Shown here piece by piece: positions 22,745 to 28,816 of a stretch of DNA of 28,816 bases (positions are counted from its first letter, which is position 1; every line of letters begins with the position of its first letter). The notes beneath the pieces are model-generated. The model did no database searches. It saw only the letters and a program-made list of their open reading frames with translations, and had not been told where the DNA came from. The DNA comes from Sulfurimonas sp. (lineage in GTDB: Bacteria; Campylobacterota; Campylobacteria; Campylobacterales; Sulfurimonadaceae): NCBI GenBank assembly GCA_012963655.1, contig DTVI01000114.1:1-28816 (forward strand), given 5' to 3'. The translations under genes and the position numbers were made by a program.

Positions 22745-24436
22745 TTAGTAACGGTATCTTAAATAGATACGTAGATCTTGCGCAACATCAACAACATTTC
22801 CTGAATTATTTGCAGCAGCAGTTCCTTCTAGTTCTGAAATTTTAAATGGTGCTCCTGAAGCATTTCCAAAGAAACCATTTGAACCTGTATAATCATAATC
22901 AATATATGTATAACGAATCTGAAGGCTTAAGATGTCATCTACTAAAGGCTCAGTGAAATAAATCTCATAAGCGTCACCACGAGCGGCAACCTTTGAACCA
23001 ATTACACTATCTTCACCATAAGTGATAGGTCTCCAGTATTTTGAACCGTGATTAAATTCTATTCCAAATCGTCCTTCTTCAGAAACAAGGGAAGGCATTT
23101 GCAGCCCAGCCCAGTAAGAATAACCATTTTCCATTTCTGTAGAACCTAGCATCGCTTGCTTCTGTCCAAACTGATCTGTTCTGTCATCTGGATTAGTTCG
23201 GGACATAGACCCTGATAAAAAGAAGGTAGTATCATCTAAGAAGTCAGTCCATTCATCACCAATACCATTCATCATAACATACATAGAACCAGAATATAAA
23301 TCACCAGCTTGTGTTAAACCAGTAACTGATCCTAGGGCATTTAGGTTTTGGCCAGGAAGGTTAGACGCTCCATAAAATTGTGTTCCAACTGAATATTGAC
23401 CATCAGCATAAGGTACAAAAATAAATCCAGCTAAGTGAACATCATCTACACCAGTGCTGTCTGCATTATTTGAAGCCGGTGATGAAGAAAATTTAGCGGA
23501 AGCAGTAGAAACACCTTGTCCTGCACAAAGTTTTATATACATACCTTCTACACCTGTTAGCTTTTCTAAGCCAAATTTAGAGCTTAGACCATCAAATTCA
23601 ACATTAATTGAGTGCCCTGAAGGTGAAGCTGCTTGATCATCCTCACGAAGGTTGACAAGGTGTCCATTTGTTGAGGGACGGCGACCAATACTAAATGTCC
23701 ATGGAATATCTGTACCTAAAAAGGTTTCATTTCTGTAGAACCAATAAGCCGACTTTACACGAACATTTCCATCTCCATTTGCATTTTCATTTGCAAACCA
23801 ATCAAAGTCTTCAAACTGACCACCTAGGTCTGAGTTGTTTCCAAAACGACCACCATAAGTTTTATTATAAGCCAATTGCCCTGTAAAACTAATGTTTTCA
23901 TTAGCTGCCCAATTCATATCTAACCAAAGTCTATTTGAAAAGAGACTGTTGTTCTTTTGATTTTTACTTACTGAATTTGCTATTGGTCCTGATAATGGAG
24001 ATGATATTCCTGTAGTTGGATCAGATGAACCATAAGGAGTTATTGTGGTTCCTGCCATTTTATAACGTACATTATCATATGAGGTTCTAAAATCAATACC
24101 AAGTTTTAGGTGATTTCCTGCCGTTGCCTTTGTAAGGTCAGTAATTTCTTCTTGCATTTCAGCAATGATATCATTGATATCTTCTTCTTCATCCTCGTCA
24201 TCATCTTCATCTTCATCTTCATCTTCATCGCCGTCTTCAGGTGAATCTTCTTCTATTTCTTCAGCTTCTTCTTCAGTATCGGCATCTTCTTTTTCCGCTT
24301 TTAATTCCTTAACCTCAGATTGAAGTCTTTGCACCTCTGCTTCCATTGTTTCAAAACGTTCATATATTGTTGCTGCAGAAACATCACTATATAGTATAGC
24401 TGCTAGTGCAAGTGACCCTAATAATGGTTTATTCAT
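22745..24436 (-). CDS. Outer-membrane beta-barrel protein (DUF3373-like) with coiled coil and acidic linker
   Basis: A 563-residue exported protein. Residues 1-21 (MNKPLLGSLALAAILYSDVSA) are a signal peptide. Residues 22-50 are a coiled coil (IYERFETMEAEVQRLQSEVKELKAE), as in porins that trimerise or bind the cell wall. Residues about 50-90 are almost only Glu and Asp, with few other residues. A second helix (DIIAEMQEEITDLTKA) leads into a beta-barrel that begins LKLGIDFRTSYDNVRYKMAG, has many alternating strands with aromatic ends, and finishes LRIYLRYRY, the aromatic C-terminus recognised by the BAM machinery. The pattern fits DUF3373, known from Campylobacterota; cargo is unknown. AGGAG lies 5 bases before the ATG. 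It stands alone on the minus strand. Confidence 0.85.
   Translation of the reverse strand: MNKPLLGSLALAAILYSDVSAATIYERFETMEAEVQRLQSEVKELKAEKEDADTEEEAEEIEEDSPEDGDEDEDEDEDDDEDEEEDINDIIAEMQEEITDLTKATAGNHLKLGIDFRTSYDNVRYKMAGTTITPYGSSDPTTGISSPLSGPIANSVSKNQKNNSLFSNRLWLDMNWAANENISFTGQLAYNKTYGGRFGNNSDLGGQFEDFDWFANENANGDGNVRVKSAYWFYRNETFLGTDIPWTFSIGRRPSTNGHLVNLREDDQAASPSGHSINVEFDGLSSKFGLEKLTGVEGMYIKLCAGQGVSTASAKFSSSPASNNADSTGVDDVHLAGFIFVPYADGQYSVGTQFYGASNLPGQNLNALGSVTGLTQAGDLYSGSMYVMMNGIGDEWTDFLDDTTFFLSGSMSRTNPDDRTDQFGQKQAMLGSTEMENGYSYWAGLQMPSLVSEEGRFGIEFNHGSKYWRPITYGEDSVIGSKVAARGDAYEIYFTEPLVDDILSLQIRYTYIDYDYTGSNGFFGNASGAPFKISELEGTAAANNSGNVVDVAQDLRIYLRYRY
24203..24229. repeat. Hexanucleotide tandem repeat inside the barrel gene
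   Basis: ATCTTC is repeated four and a half times (24203-24229). On the coding strand these are GAA GAT codons giving alternating Glu-Asp, within a wider run of GAA/GAT/GAG codons at 24180-24300. A change in copy number would add or remove two acidic residues without shifting the frame. Confidence 0.85.
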
Positions 24437-24760
24437 TTATTCTCCTAGTTTCAAAATTCTTTAGTTTCATAACTAATATTAGAATTTCAAATTATTGTTC
24501 TTATACTATCGAATATTGTATAAAATATATTAGTTTAGACTTAAAAGGAAGTAGGAAGATACGCTAAAAGAGAAGAAAAGAAACAAATCTTTAATATATC
24601 TGTTGTTTTCAAATAATTTTAATTACTTAAGTATAGGTTCTGTGGAATATTTCCATTTCCATTTTTATTGCTTATTTGAATTGATTTTGAAGTAAAAGTA
24701 GGTCACTTGTTTTTAGATGAAGATTTTAAGCAAGTATAAATGAAAATGAAACTATAATTA
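24437..24760. promoter_or_regulatory. Divergent promoter region between the barrel gene and rpsB
   Basis: AT-rich and without a supportable gene. For the barrel gene a minus-strand TATAAG (24500-24505) is the best -10 box. For rpsB the plus-strand TATAAT at 24753-24758 is the best -10 box, with no clear -35, and predicts a leader of about 155 bases. Small palindromes CTAATATTAG (24473-24482) and TGGAA-TAT-TTCCA (24643-24655) are present; their roles are unknown. Confidence 0.45.
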
Positions 24761-24800
24761 CGCGCTTTATTTACTAGAAACAGTAAACAACTAAGATGCA

Positions 24801-24903
24801 AGTGTCAATTCTTGAATTGGTTGCGACTAAGATTCTTATCTTAACTCGTTAATGGACACTGAGGCTAAACCAAAAAATTTAAAATGCCAGCTTAAGCTAG
24901 GCA
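24801..24903 (+). ncRNA. Candidate structured 5' leader of rpsB
   Basis: AGTGTC (24801-24806) pairs with GACACT (24855-24860) and encloses two hairpins: AATT-CTTG-AATT (24807-24818, a CUUG tetraloop) and TAAGAT-TCTT-ATCTTA (24828-24843). This makes a plausible three-way junction. Downstream, TGCCAGC-TTAA-GCT-A-GGCA (24885-24903) forms a stable hairpin with one bulged A that ends 3 bases before the AAGG of the ribosome binding site. In E. coli the rpsB-tsf leader is bound by S2 to repress translation; this may be a Campylobacterota counterpart, but that is inference. Confidence 0.5.
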
Positions 24904-24918
24904 CACAAGGAACTTACT

Positions 24919-25686
24919 ATGGTAAGCATGAAAGATTTATTAGAATGTGGTGTACACTTTGGTCACCAAACACGTCGTTGGAATCCGAAAATGAAAAAGT
25001 ACATTTTTGGTGTTCGTAAGAACATTTATATCATCGATTTACAAAAGACTTTACGTTTTTTCCGTGCAACTTACCAAATCGTAGTTGACAAATCTGCTGA
25101 GGGTAAAACAATTATCTTCGTAGGTACTAAGAAACAAGCTCGTAACGCTGTTAAAGAGCAAGCACTTCGTTGTGGTATGCCTTATGTTGATACACGTTGG
25201 TTAGGTGGAATGTTAACAAACTTCCCAACTATGCAAAAATCAATCCGTAAGCTTGATATCATCGAAGAGATGCAAGCTAATGGTCAAATGGAACTTCTTA
25301 CTAAGAAAGAAGCACTTATGTTAGGTAGAGCTAAAATTAAGCTTGAGTCTTACCTTGGTGGAATTCGTTCAATGAAGAAACTTCCAGACATGATGTTCGT
25401 TATTGATCCTGTTAAAGAACACATCGCTGTTAAAGAAGCTCGTAAACTTGGAATCGAAGTAATCGCTCCACTTGATACTAACTGTGATCCAGACTTAATT
25501 GATTACCCAATTCCTGGTAATGATGATGCAATTCGTTCAATTCAACTTTTCTGTAGAGAAATGGCTGAAGCAGTAATTGAAGGTCGTGCACAAAACGAAG
25601 AGCAAGTTGAAGAGCCTGCATCTGAAGAAGAAGTAGCTGAAGTAGTTGCTGAAGCAAAAGCTGACGCAAAGTCAGAGGAAGCTTAA
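24919..25686 (+). CDS. rpsB: 30S ribosomal protein S2
   Basis: S2 binds late in assembly of the small subunit and is needed for docking of S1-like proteins and for translation initiation. The 255-residue protein has VSMKDLLECGVHFGHQTRRWNPKM, KYIFGVRKNIYIIDLQKT, FVGTKKQA, RWLGGMLTNF, SYLGGIRSMKKLPDMMFVIDP, and EVIAPLDTNCDPDLIDYPIPGNDDAIRSI, which are all the S2 signatures. The last 30 residues are an acidic tail (EEQVEEPASEEEVAEVVAE) beyond the conserved core. ACAAGGAAC lies upstream of the ATG. It is followed after 2 bases by tsf, the usual operon, under the structured leader described above. Confidence 0.98.
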   Translation: MVSMKDLLECGVHFGHQTRRWNPKMKKYIFGVRKNIYIIDLQKTLRFFRATYQIVVDKSAEGKTIIFVGTKKQARNAVKEQALRCGMPYVDTRWLGGMLTNFPTMQKSIRKLDIIEEMQANGQMELLTKKEALMLGRAKIKLESYLGGIRSMKKLPDMMFVIDPVKEHIAVKEARKLGIEVIAPLDTNCDPDLIDYPIPGNDDAIRSIQLFCREMAEAVIEGRAQNEEQVEEPASEEEVAEVVAEAKADAKSEEA

Positions 25687-25688
25687 TC

Positions 25689-26753
25689 ATGGCAGTTACA
25701 GCAGCACAGGTTAAAGAACTACGTCAGGCAACTGATGCGCCTATGATGGATTGTAAAAAAGCCTTGACTCAATGTGAAGGTAACATGGAAAAAGCTACTG
25801 AGTGGTTAAAAGAACGTGGTGTTGCAAAGTCGGCTAAAAAAGCTGACCGTGTAGCTGCTGAAGGTTCTATTGGTCTTAAAATCTCTGATGATTTTAAGAC
25901 TGCTTCTTTAATAGAAGTTAATTCTGAAACTGACTTTGTTGCTCAAAATACTGAATTCAAGGACTTAGTTGCACAAACTGTAGCTCAAGTTTTTGATACT
26001 CAGTGTGGAGATGCAGCAGCACTTCCAGCTACAGCTAAAGATAGTTCAACTTTCTTAGAATACTTTCAAGGCGCAGTTGCTAAGATTGGTGAGAAGATTG
26101 AATACCGTCGTTTATCTAACATTAAAACAGACGCAACTTCAGTTGTAAACGGTTACGTTCACTCAAATACAAGAATTGGTGTTATCGTTGAAATCAAGTG
26201 TGACTCAGCTGAAACAGCTGCTGCTCTTGCTCCTGTTGCAAAACAAGTTGCAATGCACGCATCTGCTATGAAGCCTACAACACTTTCTTACAAAGATTTT
26301 GACGCAGCTTATGTTGCTGATGAAACTAAGGGACGTATTGAAGCTATTAAGAAAGATAACGAAGAACGTTCTCGTCTTAAGAAGCCTTTAATTAATGTTC
26401 CTGATTATATCTCTATGGTTCAGCTTACTGAAGAAGTAATGACTGCTGCAGAAGATAAAATCAAAGCAACACTTAAAGAACAGGGTAAACCTGAAAAAAT
26501 CTGGGATAAGATTGTTCCAGGTCAACTTGCTAGATACATTCAAGATAATACAACTCTTGATAAGGAACAAGCACTTTTAGATCAGAACTATGTTCTTGAT
26601 GATAAAATGTCTGTTGCTGAAGCTGTAGCTGCTGCTGGTAAAGCGGCTGGTGGAACAGCTGAGATTGCATCTTTCGTTCGCCTTGAAGTAGGTGAAGGTT
26701 TAGAGAAAAAAGTTGATAACTTCGCAGAAGAAGTTGCAGCGCAAATGGCATAA
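25689..26753 (+). CDS. tsf: Translation elongation factor Ts
   Basis: EF-Ts releases GDP from EF-Tu. The 354-residue protein is the longer form found in Campylobacterota (E. coli has 283). It has the N-terminal UBA-like domain (VKELRQATDAPMMDCKKAL, then EKATEWLKERG), the EF-Tu-contacting loop NSETDFVAQN, and a dimerisation/core region with VAMHASAMKPTTLSY. A C-terminal segment (IWDKIVPGQLARYIQDNTTL, then LLDQNYVLDDKMSV) matches the second half of the family. It starts two bases after rpsB, and the stop codon is part of the terminator stem that follows. Confidence 0.97.
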   Translation: MAVTAAQVKELRQATDAPMMDCKKALTQCEGNMEKATEWLKERGVAKSAKKADRVAAEGSIGLKISDDFKTASLIEVNSETDFVAQNTEFKDLVAQTVAQVFDTQCGDAAALPATAKDSSTFLEYFQGAVAKIGEKIEYRRLSNIKTDATSVVNGYVHSNTRIGVIVEIKCDSAETAAALAPVAKQVAMHASAMKPTTLSYKDFDAAYVADETKGRIEAIKKDNEERSRLKKPLINVPDYISMVQLTEEVMTAAEDKIKATLKEQGKPEKIWDKIVPGQLARYIQDNTTLDKEQALLDQNYVLDDKMSVAEAVAAAGKAAGGTAEIASFVRLEVGEGLEKKVDNFAEEVAAQMA

Positions 26754-26777
26754 TCCTTAGGGATTATCCTTTTTTTA
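26750..26777 (+). terminator. Rho-independent terminator of rpsB-tsf
   Basis: ATAATCC (26750-26756) and GGATTAT (26761-26767) form a 7-bp stem with loop TTAG, followed by CCTTTTTTT. The stem includes the TAA stop codon of tsf. A second, weaker hairpin (GAACAT / ATGTTC, about 26786-26806) followed by CTTTTC lies just beyond. Confidence 0.85.
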
Positions 26778-26830
26778 TAGAGAAGAACATTACTTTTTGA
26801 TGTTCCTTTTCTTTTCTACAAACTTCGTTA

Positions 26831-26859
26831 TTACCCCTTAAGCAGAAACTACATATAAT
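26831..26859 (+). promoter_or_regulatory. Possible promoter of the ABC ATPase-fliR unit
   Basis: TATAAT (26854-26859) lies 30 bases before the ABC ATPase start, with TTACCC, a poor -35 match, 17 bases upstream (26831-26836). It follows the strong tsf terminator, so a separate promoter is expected here. Confidence 0.5.
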
Positions 26860-26888
26860 TCATTAAAAATAATTTATAAGATATCTAA

Positions 26889-27533
26889 ATGCAACTACTT
26901 AATGCTACAAATATAGCACATGATTTTGAATACCCACTTTTTACGGATATAAACTTATCACTTAATGCACATGAGTCTATGGCCATTATTGGTGCTTCAG
27001 GCTCTGGGAAGTCAACACTCCTGCATATACTTTCGTCTTTACTTGCCCCTAAGTCAGGGACAGTTGAACTGTTTGATAAGAATATATATACCCTTAAAAA
27101 GGATCTACTCGTAGATATGCGCCGAGATGATATTGGTATGGTGTTTCAGTCGCATTATCTTTTTAAAGGATTCTCTGGGTATGAGAACCTAGAAGTTGCA
27201 GCAAAGTTATCAAATACATCTATTGAAGATAGTGTCTTAGAAGACCTTGGTATCAAAGACGTCATTCATCAAAAAGTGACTGAACTCTCAGGGGGACAGC
27301 AACAACGTGTTTCTATAGCAAGAGTTCTTACTAAAAAGCCTCGTCTTATCTTTGCAGATGAGCCTACTGGTAACTTAGATTCTGAAACAGCCTTAGATGT
27401 TATGAAACTTTTCAGACAGTACTTACAAACACATGAGGCTGCTATGGTCTTAGTCACACATGAAAAGTCTTTGGCTATGGAATGTGACCATGTATATAAA
27501 CTTGTGGATATGAAGCTTGAGAAGGTTAAGTAG
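26889..27533 (+). CDS. ABC transporter ATP-binding protein, LolD/MacB type
   Basis: A 214-residue ATPase with Walker A GASGSGKS (35-42), Q-loop Gln87 (MVFQSHYLF), signature LSGGQQQR (133-140), Walker B LIFADE (153-158) with the PTGNLD D-loop, and the H-loop His191 in VLVTHE. The FQSHYLFKGFSGYENL region and short length place it with the LolD/MacB/FtsE group that works with four-helix permeases in lipoprotein or peptide handling. No permease gene lies in the window; its partner must be elsewhere. From memory Campylobacter jejuni has the same rpsB-tsf-ATPase-fliR order, so the position is conserved although the partner is unknown. The ribosome binding site is weak. Confidence 0.88.
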   Translation: MQLLNATNIAHDFEYPLFTDINLSLNAHESMAIIGASGSGKSTLLHILSSLLAPKSGTVELFDKNIYTLKKDLLVDMRRDDIGMVFQSHYLFKGFSGYENLEVAAKLSNTSIEDSVLEDLGIKDVIHQKVTELSGGQQQRVSIARVLTKKPRLIFADEPTGNLDSETALDVMKLFRQYLQTHEAAMVLVTHEKSLAMECDHVYKLVDMKLEKVK

Positions 27534-27593
27534 CTATGCTACCTAGGTAAATGGTTGAAATGAAATGCTAAATAAAAAGAATAGGCAAATAAC

Positions 27594-28358
27594 TTGGAAG
27601 TAGTTGAGTTTTTAACGCCTTCTAATGTAGTGGGATTTATACTTCTTTTTACGCGGCTTGGGGGCTTGTTTATTATGGTTCCTGTTTTTTCACATATGAG
27701 TATTCCTATGACAATAAAGTCGTCAATAGCCTTTGTCTTTACAGTTTTATTTTTTGCAGTTATGCCTCCTTTGCAGATGCATATTACAACAATGAATATT
27801 GTATTAGCAATTATTTCTGAGTTCTTTTTAGGCTTTACCGTGGGTCTTATGTTGCAGTTAGTGATGAACATTATGACCTTTGCTGGGGGACAAATGTCTT
27901 TTATTATGGGCTTTTCCATGGCCTCTGTGGTAGACCCTCAATCGGGTATTTCTATGCCTATTATTGCTAATGTTTTGGCCTTACTCTCTTTAATGATTTT
28001 TCTTTCTTTAAATGGACATCATGCAGTTCTTTTATTTGTAAATGATTCTTTGCAAGAAGTGCCCTTGGGTGGTTTTATGCTTAATGAAAATATTTTTCAG
28101 TATCTGATGACGGCTACAATGCACATGTTTATGGTGGGCTTTATGGTTGCCTTTCCTATCACGGCTTTATCTTTACTTGCAGATGTTATTTTTGGAATGT
28201 TAATGAAAACTATGCCTCAGTTTAACCTTCTTGTAATTGGTTTTCCTATAAAAATAATGGTGTCCTTTGTTGTTATTATCGCGACACTTGCTACCTTTAT
28301 GAAAATTTTTGCAAAAGAGATGCAAGCTGGCTTAAATGCCTTGTCTATTGTATTTTAG
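27594..28358 (+). CDS. fliR: Flagellar biosynthesis protein FliR
   Basis: FliR is part of the export gate of the flagellar type III secretion system in the inner membrane, where it assembles with FliP and FliQ. The 254-residue protein has about six hydrophobic segments, starting VVGFILLFTRLGGLFIMVPVF, and the family block GQMSFIMGFSMASVVDPQSGISMPIIAN, which matches the conserved G..(I/M)..q.Gf..a...dP pattern. Next come LSLNGHH and FPITALSLLADVIFGMLMKTMPQFNLLVIGFPIKIM. The start is a TTG at 27594, since an in-frame stop lies nine bases upstream; TAGG sits upstream. It shows that the organism is flagellated. Its 3' end overlaps the convergent gene by 14 bases. Confidence 0.94.
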   Translation: MEVVEFLTPSNVVGFILLFTRLGGLFIMVPVFSHMSIPMTIKSSIAFVFTVLFFAVMPPLQMHITTMNIVLAIISEFFLGFTVGLMLQLVMNIMTFAGGQMSFIMGFSMASVVDPQSGISMPIIANVLALLSLMIFLSLNGHHAVLLFVNDSLQEVPLGGFMLNENIFQYLMTATMHMFMVGFMVAFPITALSLLADVIFGMLMKTMPQFNLLVIGFPIKIMVSFVVIIATLATFMKIFAKEMQAGLNALSIVF

Positions 28359-28816
28359 TTGTAAGTTTAAGCAAGTCAATGAAAGGTTTTTGGCAAGGTC
28401 CATTTTGTGTTAGTACAAAAGAATGATCTTGTATCAAAGCCTTATGTTTTAAAGCTTGACTTGAAAGATATAAAACTTTATTGTCTATACAGGTATAACT
28501 TCCTTTTAGTTCTTTTTCATGAGATACATTAAGGGTATATAAATGAACCCCCTTTAAAAGATTTAAATAAGAAACCTTGTTAGTATCTTGATAAATATTA
28601 TTTGAAATTATGTAAATCTGAATCTTTCTTTTAGACAGTTTTTTTAGACTTTGAATAACAGTATATTCATCTATAAGATCTGAAAATATATACACTTCTT
28701 TTTTGGCTTGTTTTAAGGAATTTATATAAGAATATATAAAAGAATCAGCTTCTTGGGGGAGGGTAAATACTTCACTTGAAAATAATAAAATTGGAAAAAA
28801 TAGAAATATTTTTAAC
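28345..28816 (-). CDS. Secreted phospholipase-D-fold protein with degenerate HKD motif, N-terminus cut by window edge
   Basis: The frame is open to the right edge. Its first visible residues, LKIFLFFPILLFSSEVFTLP, look like a signal peptide, so only the first few codons are missing and the mature protein (about 140 residues) is nearly complete. The pattern KQAKKEVYIFSDLID, IQIYIISNN and CIDNKVLYLSSQAL matches single-HKD phospholipase-D nucleases such as NucT of Helicobacter. The expected HxKx4D is replaced by KGSYTCID: the Asp is kept, but the His and Lys positions are Lys and Ser. The protein is thus probably not an active nuclease, unless the nearby HEK supplies the residues. A start at the internal GTG 28695 would remove the signal peptide and is unlikely. 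It converges on fliR with a 14-base overlap. Confidence 0.6.
   Translation of the reverse strand, partial: LKIFLFFPILLFSSEVFTLPQEADSFIYSYINSLKQAKKEVYIFSDLIDEYTVIQSLKKLSKRKIQIYIISNNIYQDTNKVSYLNLLKGVHLYTLNVSHEKELKGSYTCIDNKVLYLSSQALKHKALIQDHSFVLTQNGPCQKPFIDLLKLTTKIQ

Noticed and set aside
24180..24300. Tandem repeat in the barrel gene as a CRISPR or noncoding repeat
   Set aside because: The units are 6 bases, contiguous and in frame, giving Glu-Asp codons; there are no spacers.
27539..27919. 126-codon minus-strand open frame across fliR
   Set aside because: It is fully antisense to the well-supported fliR, has no ribosome binding site or recognisable domain, and reflects the low stop frequency opposite a hydrophobic coding strand.
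1..28816. tRNA, rRNA, transposase, integrase, toxin-antitoxin or defence genes
   Set aside because: I looked on both strands and found no cloverleaf, rRNA segment or protein of these types; the window is core chromosome.

Overview
The window is about 28.8 kb of AT-rich, densely packed bacterial chromosome. It reads as a member of the Campylobacterota (formerly Epsilonproteobacteria). Three things support this. First, the gene order rsmE-rpmE-rsmI-rlmB-(membrane protein)-(periplasmic protein)-aminotransferase-hom-yraN-trxA-trxB, together with the blocks ilvE/SPFH protein and rpsB-tsf-ABC ATPase-fliR, matches what I recall of Campylobacter jejuni gene order. Second, families typical of the phylum are present: two DUF2393 proteins, a DUF3373-type outer-membrane barrel and a short QueD. 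Third, at least two promoters (trxA, rpsB) have a good -10 box but no clear -35 box. A free-living, sulfur- or nitrogen-cycling relative (Sulfurimonas- or Arcobacter-like) seems more likely than a host-adapted Campylobacter or Helicobacter, but the genus cannot be fixed from the sequence alone.

Layout. 1-2.2 kb: the end of queD facing hsp20 and moeA on the minus strand. 2.2-15.6 kb: a long plus-strand run of housekeeping genes. It holds rRNA methylation (rsmE, rsmI, rlmB), ribosomal protein L31, a RodZ-like membrane protein, a periplasmic protein of unknown function, an AlaC-type aminotransferase, homoserine dehydrogenase, the decayed remains of a PAS sensor gene, yraN, thioredoxin, a membrane-bound thioredoxin-fold protein without the active-site cysteines, thioredoxin reductase, dapB, purF and a YhcC-type radical SAM protein. 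15.6-20.1 kb: minus strand, with two overlapping DUF2393 membrane proteins, hisIE, an SPFH protein, ilvE and a group II truncated globin. 20.3-22.6 kb: plus strand, with an aldehyde dehydrogenase, a DUF523 protein and a Bcp/PrxQ peroxiredoxin. 22.7-24.4 kb: a minus-strand outer-membrane barrel with a very acidic linker. 24.9-28.4 kb: rpsB, tsf, a LolD-like ATPase and fliR. The right edge holds most of a secreted phospholipase-D-fold protein whose visible HKD motif is degenerate.

How the genes work together: the window is almost all core metabolism and translation. Aspartate-family amino acid synthesis (aminotransferase, hom, dapB), purine, histidine and branched-chain amino acid synthesis, ribosome assembly and modification, and a thioredoxin/peroxiredoxin redox set (trxA, trxB, bcp) are all represented. 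I see no tRNA, rRNA, CRISPR array, transposase, prophage or defence cassette.

The points most worth a second look are not classical genes. They are a folded 5' leader in front of rpsB ending in a hairpin next to the ribosome binding site, a 122-bp nested inverted-repeat element between the globin gene and ilvE, a hairpin leader in front of rpmE, the decayed PAS sensor inside an otherwise conserved gene block, the cysteine-less thioredoxin-fold protein between trxA and trxB, and the degenerate phospholipase-D-fold protein. None of these amounts to a clearly new multi-gene system.
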